Source of the DNA: Dasyornis broadbenti | Taxonomy: Eukaryota; Chordata; Aves; Passeriformes; Dasyornithidae | Reading direction: 5' to 3' | NCBI GenBank assembly: GCA_013397935.1 | Contig: VZRN01005756.1 | Coordinates: 194,662-258,661, forward strand | Length of the DNA stretch: 64,000 bases | Shown here: positions 11,401 through 25,671 of the stretch, one piece after another | Position numbering within the stretch: the first letter of the stretch is position 1 | Layout of the letters: each line of letters opens with the position of its first letter | The notes under the pieces: generated by a model | Databases searched by the model: none | Seen by the model: the letters and a program-made list of their open reading frames with translations, nothing else | Told to the model about the DNA's origin: nothing | Position numbers and translations under genes: made by a program

Positions 11401-13090
11401 GTAACGTTCCTTCCCATAACAGCAAATTATAATAGAATCTCCTTCCTACCCCGGAATCAAAGATGTAATACAATCGTAACTTCCATGCAACGTAGCAGTT
11501 TTACTCTTTTCATCCTAGACTTGTCAGCTCTTCTGTTGAAAAGGACAGCAAGAAGTATAACAGAAGCAGCACTAAGATATATAAGTAAGAGGAAGTGATG
11601 CTCTGCCTTTGGTTTTTGAAGTAAGGTAAAAAAATTACTTAAGAGACATTCCATTTAGTGACATTTACTAGTCCTTTCCTTGCTATGGAGTAAGTACTTT
11701 TTTCTTTTTTCCCAGCTTGTTCTTCAGGAACACACTTATTTCCAGCTTGCTGAGTAAGTTTATACAAAATATTTGAGACACATAGTATGGGCTAATCAAT
11801 TTTGGTAAAAGATAATGCTGTTAGTGCTGTGGGCTGTTTCTCTTATCTTGTTGATGTAGCATACTTTTAAAGTCTGTGATTACTCAAAGACTTATGATAG
11901 CTGCACTGTAAAAGAAGCCTCAAGTCATGACTCACTAGTACAGCTACAAAACATCCCATGGCTTTTAAGATATTAGGCCACCTTGGTGGATAGAAAACCA
12001 GAATGAAAGGACTCAATTTAGGATTCTTTTCATACATGCATATATTGTTTCAGGGATGCCATACAGGGCTTTCATAAAACAGAAGGTAGAGAGGTCAGTG
12101 TAGCTTTGTATTCTTTTACAGCACAATCAGGATCATTAAAAAAAAAACACTCCACAAAACACAGAGTACACAGGAACCCAACAAAAGCTTTAGGCCCTTA
12201 ACAGGGTTTGACCACAGTTTTAATACCAGAAAAATTCAACTATACATAGTATTTCTGAAGAGAAATAATACTGGCTTTCATCCATCTACCTACATTCTGG
12301 AGTAGGAAACAAAGGAGTGTATACCTGAAGTTGAATGGTGAACAGCTTTTGTGGGATCAATAGAGAACTACTTCATTCAGAAATAGCTGTATCCAGATTC
12401 ATACGTGTTTAACACTTCTCAGCAGTCATCGATAGCTTTGGCAGTAGTTGGTTTTGGCTTTTTTTTTAAATTGAAAATAGCTTTCTAAGTGGAGTCAATT
12501 CAAAACAATGAGTAAGCTCTTCCTGTGCTGTAATTAGAGACTAGTTATTTGACATCATGGGGCTCTACCAATTTTCACAAGCAAATGGCTCCTTCTTTGT
12601 GTATTTCCAGTCCACAGCCACCTGGCTCTCTAATGAGTATTTCTGCATGGCAGAGAAATCTTGTATGTTGTAGTTTCAAACAAGGAGTGCTCTGAAGTCA
12701 GAGTGAGCAAGTTAAAAACACTCTCAGAAGTTCTAAAGTGCTGGCCAGCCCAGAACTCAGTATCTGCCTGCCATCCTATATGCACAGGAAGAATCTGCAA
12801 TTAATATTTGGCTGGTGATTGCTTCCATTATAACAAACTAATACACGTACGTCTGCACACAGCAATTCACTGATAGTGGAGAACTATTCCATTTCCACTT
12901 CTGTGATTCTTAATAAGGTAGCTCCAATATTCAGTGTTCACACACTTGTTTGGCAGACATAAACTGCATTATTGTGATACTTCCTGTAAATTCTCCTCCC
13001 TCAATTTTCAAGTCTCTGAGACATAACACACACTAAACTACAGTTTTGAACATAAACTTGAAATACGACATTCTCTATTCAAGTACTCCA
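8479..13090. other. Intronic sequence, nothing recognised
   Basis: AT-rich with scattered GC-richer patches near 9040-9290 and 11000-11300. Open frames up to 122 codons (11230-11598, plus strand) have no recognised similarity and are opposite to the ZFPM2 strand. A short CT run lies near 10295-10310. Confidence 0.55.
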
Positions 13091-13310
13091 GTCAAACCCT
13101 GATAAATCAGGCTGGCCATGCAGTGATCTTATCCCTTCTGACTCTTTAATAAATCGAACCTTGTAAGTTCACGCTGTTGGAAGTTGTCACTAAATGAAAT
13201 TGTGACCTTATCCGATGCGTGAACTTATCCTGCTGACAACTACATTTATTGTACGGATAAGCATAGGGGAAAAAAAAGAGGCTTTCGATAATTGTGATCT
13301 TACCCATATG
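13091..13310. promoter_or_regulatory. Candidate enhancer: repeated TGANCTTATCC units with inverted repeats
   Basis: Seen: TGATCTTATCC (13124-13134), TGACCTTATCC (13203-13213), TGAACTTATCC (13220-13230) and TGATCTTACCC (13295-13305), plus an opposite-strand GGATAAG (13255-13261) and a TGATAA (13100-13105). A 16-bp block AATTGTGACCTTATCC (13198) recurs at 13290 with two mismatches. Inverted pairs TAAGTTCACGC/GCGTGAACTTA (13164, 13217) and AGTTGTCA/TGACAACT (13182, 13234) interleave. Several CpGs survive in an otherwise CpG-poor intron. Known: CTTATC is the reverse complement of GATAAG, the GATA-factor core, and TGACCT is a nuclear-receptor half-site. Inference: a composite GATA/nuclear-receptor element, or the remnant of an ancient repeat. 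Confidence 0.4.
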
Positions 13311-13753
13311 CAACTCTAACAGATGGGATCTTTTTGATGTTCCATTTAATGATTTTCTATGATGAGCCTCTACTCAGAGGAAAAAATAAATGTTCTTCAT
13401 AGGTAAGTGGTAGGGGGACTGGTAAGCAGTATGAAAAGTGCACAAAGAGGAGTGGCTGACAGCAGAGAGTCAAAAGCTATTAGCTTAACACAAAGAGCTT
13501 TGAATTAGCTGGTAATTGCACTGGAAAAGATAACATAATGGAAATGGTAAAACAGGAACATTCTCTTTCCACGGTACTCATTCAATAGCCCAAAACCCTG
13601 AAACAAGTAACTGACTCTGAGGCAGTAACCCAAAATATGCTGTGCTATGGCACTTCATGATGAAGGAATGAAAGAATGAATGAACAAATCCTCTTCCAGC
13701 ACTGACTAGATGTTTGCCTCTGCTATTGTGGAAGAATGTTGCATAACAGACAA

Positions 13754-13965
13754 TTCACAGAATCACAGAGTAGTTTGGTTTGGAAGGGACCCTTAAGGGT
13801 AATCTAGTCCTGCCTTCCTTCACTGAGCAGGGACATCTTCAACTACATCAAGTCATTCAGAACCCTGTTCAACCTGACCTTGAATGTTTCTAGGGATGGG
13901 GCATCTACCACTTCTCTGGGAAACCTGTGCCAGTGTCTCATCACCTTCAATTTAAAAATTCCTGA
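13754..13965 (-). mobile_element. CR1 LINE 3' fragment, sense strand -
   Basis: The plus strand opens with TTCACAGAATCACAGAGTAG, then TTTGGTTTGGAAGGGACCC, AATCTAGTCCTGCC, TGAGCAGGGACATCTTCAAC, GGGGCATCTACCACTTCTCT and GGGAAACCTGTGCCAGTGTC. This is the reverse complement of a CR1 3' end of the common avian type. It is about 210 bp long, 5'-truncated, and in the same orientation as ZFPM2. Confidence 0.95.
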
Positions 13966-16900
13966 AAATAACAAAGAATCTCACATTACTGTGTTTGTCA
14001 GGGATTTAATACATCATGTTACCTAATTCTCACAATGGACAGTGCTGTATCCATTCTGCAGTCAGTGCACTGACTCCAGAGTGAGAAGACCTGGGTGGTG
14101 GCAGAATAGTCTGTTTTGCAGCACTGCAAGTCTACTGTGGGATACAAAAACTGTAGTTATCTTACTAGAAACACACACATACATACGAAATAAATTCACA
14201 GAGTCCAAGCAGTAATGGACCAAATTACAGTCAGTCTTTGAAAGAAAAATTATCATTTGCTTTGCTATGAAAATGGCATTCTCAGGGGTATTGGCAAAAC
14301 CAGAGGTTATTTAGGTTGTCCACAAGCAAAGGCAAAACTTGCTTTTGCTTCCCAAAAGATGGGGCAGGACACTGTTATGACAAGAAAGATAGGAGGAACA
14401 GGTTCAGGATTGAAAGCTGAGAAAACAGCTCTGGACTGGAGTCACCTCGAAGGGAGGGTTGCTATTCTGCTGCCACTGAGGTGGTGGAGGGCTTCTGAAC
14501 ATAGCAGCCTTTTTTCCTTCTCTGAAGTTATTGTCACCCACCAGCAGCTCCTTCCCCCAGCCCTGATCCTTGCTGTATACATCCTACTTAAGGAGTAGAG
14601 TTAACCAAACTTCCTAGCCACGAAGTAGACTCAAGAGTAGGCCACAGGTACCTATGGCTCTAACCTACCAATCTCTTTTGCTGAGGCTTAGAAGCAGGTC
14701 TAGACAGCAAACACTATGCAGGAGAAGCTGCCACGAGCTGCTTCATTCCTAAATCAGTTGCCTAAAGTTGCCCCATCTTGACAATGCGCCCACAGGGCAC
14801 CTGTGCACTCTAGGTAAGGATGACAAATGAAAAGGCTTCTCCATTTTCCATAACAAAAAAAACTTGCTGCTCCCCACCTTTCTTTAGAGCCCTGAAAGTC
14901 AGAAGTAGAGTTTCTTTATCTCTTCCACCTGCTGCTGGTACTGCAAATGGCAGAGAGTGCAGGTGCTATCCTTATCTGCAACAGCACTGTCCTACATCAG
15001 GCAGTAAAGAGAAGGAAAGAATATTGTGAAAGTGAGGATAGGGAAAGCGTAGGCAAAGATTTTCGGAGAAAAAAAGACCGGGGGATGGGGAGGGGGAGCA
15101 GAAATAAATTTAAGAAACAAAGCAGGAGAGAGGAAGTCTAGGGAAAGAGCCATTTGAAGACCCATGTTGGGTCTGATCAGGACACAAAGACAGCACCTGG
15201 AAGAAGAGGATCATAAGATATTCAAGAAAATGTGGGATGCAGAAAACTTGCCAGAGTGAGAGAAGAAACATATATTACGAAATCTGAAACACAAGAGAAG
15301 TGCATGAATTCCCATCAGAATGCAAATGCTATGACTCTTTTTTAGCCAAGGCATCTGTGTTATTACAGTGCTTAACTCATAAGCTAAACCACTAAAATAA
15401 AATATATTTATTCTAATACCTCATTGCTCAGCTGAATCCTGGCTAAACTGAACAACTGAAGGGTTCACGCTGCACCCAGTGATGTGATTTCACCTGACAT
15501 TTGGTCAAACCCACTCTCTGCATCCAAGTAGCCAGATCACCATGTGTGCCAGAAAACTTTTTTGAGAAAAAGTTTCATTATTGGTTATTTAGTTTACACC
15601 AGGCTCCAGCTATGCCCACGACAGTGACTGGTCGACGAGACCTAGGGTATGGGGACATAAACAGCTTCAGATTTACAACTGAAATGCAGAGCTAACTTCA
15701 GAGGTGCAAAGGTGAACTATGTCTTGCAGCACAAGCATAATTTTCAGAGACCATCATTTCAAAATAAGTGACTGACACTTAAAATTCAAAAATGTTCTAT
15801 TTGTAGATGTATTTGAGATTTGTAATGCTCTATTTGGATTCAGTTACTTATATAAAAGAAATATAAAGAAAAGTTACCTTCTTATAGTACCTCACACTCC
15901 TGTAATCTACAGAATGTAGTAGGAACACAGGATCACTTCCCAGATTAGAAAAACATAGACCTATGGTGGTGAACAAAATCTGCACCAATTTGAAATGGCA
16001 ACGAAACTTCTACACTTGGGGGGAATTGGAAGCAAAGGCAATTAATTGAATAAATGTTAATAGAACATAAATTGATTAGCTACTAAAGAACTGGAAATGG
16101 CAAACTAAATAATAATTTTTCATCATGTATGCCATCAAAGTAATTTTTAGGGCTTAAGATGAACTATTACAAAAAGTACTGTTTTTTCCCTTCAAGTCAG
16201 AAAGGAAGGATTACCTAATGAACATGGCTGCTAGAATTTGATGAGGATTTTAGATTTTTACACAGCTCTACAGACTTTTTCTTTATTTGGACTGCTTCAC
16301 TGAACTTACAGAAACATGCTCAAAGAAAAATAAAAAAGAGGGAGACAGAAGTAGAAAGAAAAAGATATTTACTCAAGGTATGCTAACAATGTCAAAGGTT
16401 TGTTCACTTGCTTCAGAGTCAAGTTCCACATAATATGAAAAATACTGTGTTTATATCAGTATCTAGTCTACAGACAGAGGCAAAATAAACTCAGCCATCA
16501 TGGCAAAATCCTGATCCTGCAATGAAATAATAAGAAAAGATCTTTAGTTTTCAAGTCTACTAACTACAAGGACAATTTACCCCTCTGATTTCTAACTCCA
16601 CATCTCATACAAAAGAAAAGAAAAATATTTTTGATTTTCTCAATAATTTTCCATCTTTGCATAGTTCAAGAGGTTTGTTACTGCCTGCATGTGCTGAGGT
16701 AAACCTAGAGTAGAAGTACTTGCAAAAATACAGAAAAAAATAATCCCCAAAGACAACCAGTGTAGCTAAAGAGCCCTCCCTGCAGTTCTCTATGAGAGGA
16801 ATACTGTAAACCCCATTCTCACATGGGCAGTCCATAGTGGCAAACATGCTTCCCAGTTATATTACAACACCGCACAGACCCAGTAGGCTGAGCAGGTTCT

Positions 16901-19900
16901 TCATCCCAGCTACTTGTAGCTTGCACAGCTTTGCTCCCTTTCTTTCCATCACAAATACACAGGATACTGAAATGCCAGACTTGGCAAGAGCAGGCTGACA
17001 GTATTACTGAAGAAGGTTTTTCTTGATAAGATCATCATCTGTTTCTGGATACTCCTGGGATGCTCCCTTCCTCAGCAGAGGAACAGTAGCCCCTGATAAA
17101 CGTCCCTGTGTGTGCAGATTCTCCCCGATATATGCAGAAACATTTCAGTCCTGAGTCTGTCTGCTTTTTCTTTGCTTCACATAGCTGAAATAGTTAGAGG
17201 TTTATGGAGAATTGTATGTAAAACAACGTAAAGTGGGCACAACTGAAAATACAGCTTATATAACTCAGACTGAAGTCTTTTCTGACACAGATGCTATTCT
17301 GCAGGGGAGAAAATGAAACATTACACTATCACCTACACCAATCCCTCCCTAGGACTCTTTGGAATCCTTTGAGCTGGAAAATGCTCACCTTTTTTTTTTT
17401 AAACAGTATTATTTACACAAGTATATATGATATTTATATAAAATAATTCATAGACATTTGCATGTTTACCCAAAATTATTGGATTTCTTTTTTCCTTGGA
17501 AAAAATGAAAAATATCAATGCAGTCTGTGTTGCCAGTGAATATAAAAACCTACTGAAGTTAACTTAGTCTGAAGACTGCTGTACTAATATTGATGTAATG
17601 AAATATATTACATGAGCAAAAACATTTTGGAAAGTATTCTTTTTAACTCTAAAAGCAAAAGTAATGAGATCATCTGTGACTGTATCTGTGGTGTCTTCTC
17701 AGTTTACAGTACTTATGCTTAGAGATAGAAGGATCTATTTTCATTTCTCATTTGTGTAACAGCAGATAAGTTATTTGCTTTCTATCAGATATGCATACTC
17801 AGAGCTATGAAGCCACTGCTTAGACACCAATATCTAGCTAAAAGTATGTGAGCCAGACTGTCCAAATGTTTTGCAAAAGAAGCAGATGCTTAATAGGATT
17901 TTCCTATTTCCTTTCAATGTTTCCAACAAAATTGTGAAAGGAGAGTACCAAGAAAAAGACAAAAATCTCAACAAAGACTCAAATTTCATAGTATTTAGTG
18001 AAACCATCCAAAAGATCTACTCATTTTTGAGATCAGGAAGTGTGAGGGAGACAGGGACAAAGGGAGATTGAATGCCATGCTCCACTGCATGCATGCAATA
18101 TACAGTCACATTCATTATAAATACAATTTATGTGAAAAGTAACATTATTATAAATAGAGATAAATGTAGTATAACTATAAAGTACAATATCAAGATTCAA
18201 ATTAATAATTCCTTTGCACTTGCTGAGGATGGCCATGCATAACAGACACATGGCTCTGCACTGCTCCAGCACTCATGAGTTATGTGCTTATCCACATCTC
18301 CTATGATCCAGTACCAGCAGTGACCAACACAGCTTCTTAGCACTGTGCCAGACAGGAATTGACTGCTGGGTTTGGACACAGACCTGAGCCCCCTTCAGTG
18401 CCTCAGCCTGGACTATCACACTGTTTCCACATGCAGCTACATCTTACCATAGCCGAGACTTTGAAGCCGATATAAAGAGTGATGCTCGCTTATATGGCAG
18501 ACTTGTAAGTTTGAGTGAAATAAACCCTTGAACAGAGATTGAGCACAAGTCCTGTGCACTGCCTAAATCCTACTCTGAGGCTTACATAAGACTTAAGTAG
18601 AATACTGGCCTTGTGGCAGCCTTCTGTACAGGAATGATCTTGACCTTCATATGAGTAAGTCCCAGGGGCATCATGTGTGTAAAGCATATCCCAAATTGCT
18701 TTGCCGTACGACTTTCCCTTTTACAAGTGCAGGCGTTGAACACTCCATTGCTGCCTGGAGACATGCAGTGACTGGGGAGCCTGAGGAAGAGCCACAACTG
18801 GCACATATTCTGTGGCAGTAGGACGTAGATAGACCATCTTTCTTCGGGAGAATGACCTCCTGAGACTGACTCTTCACAGCTTAGACCTTACCTCTGTAAA
18901 CAATGACTGAGAACAAGTCCACATACTCTATGGCCTTACTGGAAATTTCAGCCTAAATAAGAAACTCAGGGTCTCAGAGGAAGTCAGGGCTAGTGACAGG
19001 AGCCCTAACTTTCCCTGACAGTTGCAATCACTGCTTCTGAAAACACCATACTTAAAATAAAGTTATTATTTTGAAGAAGTAGGAAAGTATTTCTGGCAAA
19101 GCATAGTCATGAAACAGGCAGTGTCAACAGTGATCAAAAGAATTATAATTCAAAATATGTCTCGGGTACAGAATTGTTTTGTCATTGAAGCATTAAAACT
19201 GCCCCTATACTATGATGTTTTAAAAATACTAATTCCAATTTATAACAGCTTCTTACTATCCTGCAATGGTGACTTACTGTAGCAATACACAAAGAATAGT
19301 GTATTATTAAATATATAGAGTTAAAATGGTTAAGTACATATGAAATGATCATATTGAAAAAGATGCCATTTGAAATCTTTATTCCCCTGTTAATAAAATC
19401 AGCACTTTACAAAATCATATATAATGGCATAAAATATTCCCCTAAAAATATCAGCTCCTCTCTACCTCCCCATTAAAAAAAAAAAAAAAAAATTACATGC
19501 ATCAATGCTAAGAGAAAATTTCTATTTTAACCATGACTATTACTTTGATGTACGTAGGTACTTTTCAACTTAACAGTTCCTTTTAGATAGGCACAATTTG
19601 CTGTAAAAGGAGTCCTGGTAGTTTGATTCTACCAGTTTTTTTCCCCATACGTTTTCATCTCAATTAACAAAGTACATTAACAGGATACAAAATGCATTAG
19701 CTTAAAAGGAATATAATATCTAGACAAACAAATCCTACTTTTATATAACCAGTGCTGCAATTAGTGGTTAAAAAGAATCAAGCCTTTCAGCATCAGAAAA
19801 AGCTTGAACTTCCATGCAGGAGCTGGGAGCATTCTTTTGCATATTCCAGTACCTCTCCATAAAAGCCAGCTTTCTACCCAATTCCTGTCCCCTGGACACT

Positions 19901-20999
19901 GCTTCCTTGGGCAGTTCAACTGCCACTTGCCCTCCCCCTCCTGCCCTCTGTGGCCTCAGTGTTCCTCCTCAGAACTGTGTCACACCCAAGCTCCCAGGGA
20001 CTGCTTCCAACAACGTCCAGAAGCAAATGTCAGAAAACACATAATCGGTAAGGCAGATATGCTCTCCTTCACACAACTGGTTTCTAACTTTCTGTCTTCC
20101 CCCCCACTGATCACAGATCATCTGCCAGTCAAGCCTAAGCTGAAACTAGAAACTTTCAAGTTACAGCAAAACCATTAAGGTCACAATGAAAAAAAAGGAA
20201 ACTCCATAAACTCCATGTTCGTAAACTTCATACTGACTTAAAGTGAATAAACATGAAAGTATTGGAGGAAATAATACTGTACTTGGAAGAAAACTTCATA
20301 CTATACCCCATACAAGTTTTACATTTTTTCACACTTTCTGTGAACATTTATAAGTATGTTAGAATTCTAAATCAATAAGATAATTTCATTAAAAAAAAAA
20401 AAAAAAGACATTTATGGCTGGGTTGTAACATTAGCACCTTAACTTTCCCATATGTGAGAATATATGTATAAATAAATCCACACAGCTTATAAAGTCTTCC
20501 ACTGTGCCAAATAGAGCCATGATATACTTTCTGTACGCTTATGCTGTCTTCTCCTTTTGACAACCCATAAAAAATACTGGAAATTACTTTCTTAAATGAG
20601 AGACAGATATTCAAAAGCCAGTACCAAAGAAAGGCCTATAAACAGGTAGCTCAAGCCTTTGCAAATACTTCCTCATGCATATCATAATAACAGTTCCAAG
20701 AAACTATCAAATAAAGAAGATGCACAGACTTTTAAAGAAGGCCAATCTTGCAGCAAACATTTTAGTTACAAATTTTGCAAGATCTGGGCTTGGTAAATTG
20801 TATCTAAGCCTACCTCCTATGGGACATCCAATATCAGTCATAATCTCTCTGTAACTCTGGAAGTAATAATAATTCCTTTCTGTCACCTTTTATTGACCTG
20901 TCTTTTTAAATAGCACGCAATCCAGAGTGGGGACTGTAACTGTGATTGCATGTATAGACATACATATAAAAAGTGCAAAACAGATACATAAATATACAT
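13966..20999. other. Intronic sequence, nothing recognised
   Basis: AT-rich. C-rich patches occur near 14400-14600 and 19800-20160. The latter is open for 124 codons on the plus strand, with no recognised family. A segment near 18465-18530 has a TATA-like GATATAAAGAG and an AATAAA about 50 bases later, which is vaguely LTR-like but has no terminal repeats I can find. A-tracts lie near 19475 and 20391. Confidence 0.55.

Positions 21000-21054
<55 letters not shown>
21000..21054. repeat. (GATA)n microsatellite, about 13.75 units
   Basis: Uninterrupted GATA tetranucleotide repeat of 55 bases between ATACAT and GTGTAC. The open frame with repeated YLSI on the other strand is an artefact of it. 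It is likely to be length-polymorphic. Confidence 0.98.
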
Positions 21055-24000
21055 GTGTACATACACATTTTTATTTACCTATAAGGTATAGTATCTAGGA
21101 CAAAAGGATCTGTGTCAGTAGAAACCAACAGCTTCTAAGTGATACTGTAATACACACAGCAAAAAAATAATGCATGTTGGCATACTGAAAGGAATGCCCT
21201 TTTCAAATATTCTGCATCTTTTTTGTCTCTGGCAAGTACGCTTGCAGTGGGGCTTTGATTATGTTTCTGATATGTACTCCATATCACCTTTTAGAATAGT
21301 TAAACAAAGCTCAGACCCTGTATTCTCTGAATAACAGGAAAAGACAACCAGAGAGAAAGACACAGAGGACTGGTTTCAAATATTGTACTTGATGTTTAAG
21401 GTCCATGCTTTAATTTAATTTTGGAATTTATCTAAATTCAAACATTGCATGGTTTTACTCTTGAAATTATTACAATCAACACATTTAGGGAGGACCGAAA
21501 ATCTTTATTTCTATGTTGTTTTTTATCTCTTAGATACACTCAAAAAATAGCAAACTATACTCTTTGAAATGCTGAATTCAGTTGTTCCAAAATATTATAT
21601 GTAACACAAGAAAGCAAATAATTCACTCCATTCTTACCTGCCACCGAAGCACACAGAGAACACCTTTTCTAATTTGTTGTCATCTTCCTAGAAATATTTA
21701 CACCAACTAAAATAATTTCAATTTGAGTGCCAGATGACTCTTCAGTATGATTCCAGGACAAATGTGTCATCTGTTTTAACATTTGTGGATACCAAGAGTT
21801 TTACAATCATGCATCGTTCTTTGACTTTTTTCACAATCGCCTATTTAAACAACTCCTGACAACTAAACACTGGCACTGTATGCAATAAAATTGCCATTCC
21901 TCCTTATCTTGCACAAATGAAATAAAACCTCCAACAGCAAATCAATGTCTACACTTTTTAATGAGTACAATTATGGTAGGAAGAAGCAGGCAAATAATAT
22001 GAAGATTGCAAGAAGAAGCTTTAGGTTTGTCAGTCCTTTCCAGTGGCTGTTTACATTTTGCGCTTTCATAAAGTACTTAGAAGAACAAAATAATTCTGTT
22101 TGAAAGCTACAACACAGTCTTCACAACTACCATATCAACAGTACACTCCAGTATCCAGAAAGCATTCTCATGGAGAAACAGAGGCATCACATCTCACCTG
22201 TCCTACACCACGAGAGCTTGGTATAAATAGCGTAGAATTTAAAAGCACTACACAATAAAGATACCAGTGTCTGACAAAACCATTATTTCACTGAGAGGTA
22301 TGATACTTCCCTCTGAAAGGCAATAAAAAGTAAATTCTACGCTGCACTGTACATAAAGAACAGTTAAAATGAAAAATTTGTTGTATGACAACCCATGTTG
22401 TTAACAATATAGGCAGATCAAGATAAGTGGGTGGATTTGGATCATCATCAGAAGACACAAGGCCATATTTGCCAGTCTATTATGTCATGTTTCTTGAATT
22501 CATGATCCTAGGAGTGCAATAACTTTTTATGACATGATGGAGAAGTTACGTTTTATACATGCTCCAAATACCCAGGCAAGATAAATGAATTAAACTCAGC
22601 AACCATATTGTATTTTTAAAATGCTACTGGGCAATATAGGATATGGTTAATTCTGAAATGTAAAGAATACAAATAATCAGAAAACAGCAATGAAAAGCAA
22701 ACTGTGATTGCCAGATGATTTACATCACATGAATCCCTTTGTAAACCAAAACAGGAGGAAAATATGAGAAATATAAGAAAATGATGATAAAGAGATTCTT
22801 TATTAAGTCAATGGGGAGCACAGCACCAAAATCACACACAATATTTCTGGAATTTATGACAGACTTCAAATTCTATCCTCTGCCAAAAATGGCTCATCCC
22901 ATTTAGAAGGGCTCTACTATTTTAGAAGCAATGGTTATTCGCATTGCCCTTCAATCTTTCCCACTCAAAACGCAGGTAGATTTAAAAAAAAAAAAAATCT
23001 GCTAAGAATAATTTTAAGAGAAAATGATGGTAAAGTTGTTAGAAGATGCCTAAGTTAAAAAAAAAAAAAAAAACAAACAAAAAACCCCCACCTTTTATTA
23101 TTTGACCAGTTATGTTTCTTTGATGCAATTGCATTTATCTTTAGTCACTAAAAATGTACACAATATTGCACATCCAAACCTATGCTTTAACAATATGCTA
23201 ATTATACAGTTCAGATGATCTGGAAAGAAATCCATTTTACACTGATGATATAAGGGAGTGACAGTACAATTTACATTAAGAAATGTTTTCTCATTTTTCT
23301 CAAAAATTGGTTTGCACTCAGCCGGAGAAATCTAAATTCGACCAACAGGCATCCCTCCCTGCTTCTCCATGGTTACAAAATAACATGACAATCTGAATGA
23401 CGGAAAAGATGCGCATAAGAATGGGTTACAAAAACTCCTCTGGACACAGGTACACAGGCAGTCAATGTTTTCTTTTGTAATCTGATTAAACAGACAATTA
23501 TTGTATAGAACAATATTGCAATGCCAGTAGCAGACAATTCTCAGTGACATTACTTCAAACATTTTGAATTAGGTCTTCCAAATGGTCTAAATTAGCCCCT
23601 AGGGCAGTTGGCCAGTCCACATTCCTGACTTTATGGGAAGAATTCTAACTGGGGAGGTTAATACAGAGGTTCTCCTTTTGCCCAGAGCTTTATTCGCACA
23701 CCTCTTTTCACTTCAAGTTTAACTGTACTGTACTATGGTGTACTTTTGGCACACATTTTCCTGCCACTTTAACACCAACCTGTATAGGCAGAGCTTGAAA
23801 GAGAGTGATTGGTTCATTGTGATTTGCCTTTTAGTGTTCAAGGGATACAGACTGCATCGACTGGGAGGTGGCAGAGTGAGAATCCTGATTCCTGGCACAC
23901 TGCTCTTCATCAGCCACAGACATCTAAGCACATGGAATTGGAGGGCTAAAAACAGTCTTGATTTATTCATTTGATTCAGAGCTATCTTGCCAGATATATT

Positions 24001-25670
24001 ATGAAAAATTCCATACCCATAATTTATCCTCAGACTGATACATTTCATTACACTGTGGACTCATGGGGAAACACAAAAAATGAGTTTCACAAGTTTTTGG
24101 GACCATGTAGCTTTACAGATACAGCTGCACCAATGCTGGAATCTAGTCACATTTTATATAATATTAAAACTATACCAATGCATAACAAGGATAAACGAAT
24201 GCAGTGTAATGATGTGCCATAGATAAGAATAATTAGTATTTTCTTAGAGGCAGAGGCCAGAAGAGCCTGGCATTCAGAAGTGCAGATCCAGAATTTTTCA
24301 AGATAGTCAGCACTAGTGGACAGAACAACAAAAAAAGATCTACAAGGATGGGTAATTTGAGGAAATTATTACAGACTATCACACCAACCACTTTTTATTT
24401 AATAAAGGATATTTACTTAAATACAGTCAAACTATAAAATATTTCCATCAAATATCTCCAGACAAAACCTGGCATTATAGAACATTTCTTCAGGTAACCA
24501 CTTCTTCTTTAGAACACTATCTTCAGGTAACCATTTCCTGGCTTTTATTTGTATTATACATGTATTTCTCACAGGGAGGAATAGAACTTGAACATCAAGT
24601 TAAAACCAGTGTATTAGAAGACTTAACAGTAAGTGTGAAGACAGAAGTGTGTATGCTTGAGGATAAAATAAATCCATCATAATATAATTCCACAAAATAA
24701 AGATGAGGTTAATCTGAAACCCATGAAAATTAATATCAAGATTTTAATTGACCTCAGCAGGTTTCAGCTAGGCCTGGCATGTTCAACATGGTGGTTCAGT
24801 GTAATTTTATACTGTTTCTAAAGAATGTTCACCCCATCACCAGTTCAGCCCCTCTCAGCAGTTTATGCATTTCCTCTGAAAACTGAAGTGTCTGAAATGA
24901 CTCTCTGCAGTTACTTCCTTGTTTGCACAAACAAGTTTTCAAAGGCATTCTGAATATGCAAAAGCCAGTTTTTACAGTTACTGTTCTTCTCTAAAAAAAA
25001 AAAAAAGCCATGACAAATGTGCAACTCTGCAGTGATTTTCTCTGGAATATGTTAGGATGATAAATTGTGGACTCTGGAAAAAAACCACAGAGGAAATGAA
25101 TGGCAATTTCAAACACACATAAAAATTCACTACACTGGAACATTTCAACCTTACAAAAATAAAATTTTCAAAACTATATTTCAATTTTCAGATCACTGAA
25201 ATCACTTTAAAACTACAAAATTTTTGTCCAAATTAGGATTCTATTGTAGCTTTTAAAATAAAATTTTCTGGAGGAAAGTGCTTGTGTTTTTTGTGTAGAA
25301 AAAGTGGTTGGTTTGTTTTCATTTTCTCCAGGAGTTCAGGACACCAACAGCTTAACAGCTACTGACAGCTTAACAGCTCTTTCATTCTAACTCCATTCCA
25401 CAAAACCTGAACGCCACCCTCTAGAAAACAGTGAATTCGATCAGTATTTCAAGCTAAACACTTCACTGTTTGAGGCTTCATAGGCAGAAAAACAGTATGA
25501 TAAATTAGACTCAGTATATCATGTCCCTGTTCACTTTCCTGGCACTATCTGCTTGAAGCTAAGAGAAGCCATAATCTTCCAGTTGCTATATCATAGTCCT
25601 TTTGATGATACAAAAACATATAAAATGAGGGTAACTTCCCAAGTTGTCCTTGTCACCTTGTTCCACTCTT
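21055..25670. other. Intronic sequence, nothing recognised
   Basis: AT-rich. A-tracts lie near 22982 and 23056. A TATAAATAG sequence near 22222 stands alone without other promoter features. A degenerate tandem duplication of about 32-33 bp covers 24479-24540 (CTTCAGGTAACCA at 24488 and 24521). No exon seen. Confidence 0.55.
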
Positions 25671-25671
25671 T

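Noticed and set aside
18430..18540. Possible LTR (GATATAAAGAG followed by AATAAA)
   Set aside because: No matching second LTR, primer-binding site or target duplication seen.
19804..20178. 124-codon plus-strand open frame rich in Pro/Ser/Cys
   Set aside because: The composition reflects a C-rich stretch; no homology recognised.
22215..22240. TATAAATAG as a core promoter
   Set aside because: An isolated TATA-like match in AT-rich DNA without CpG enrichment or transcript evidence.
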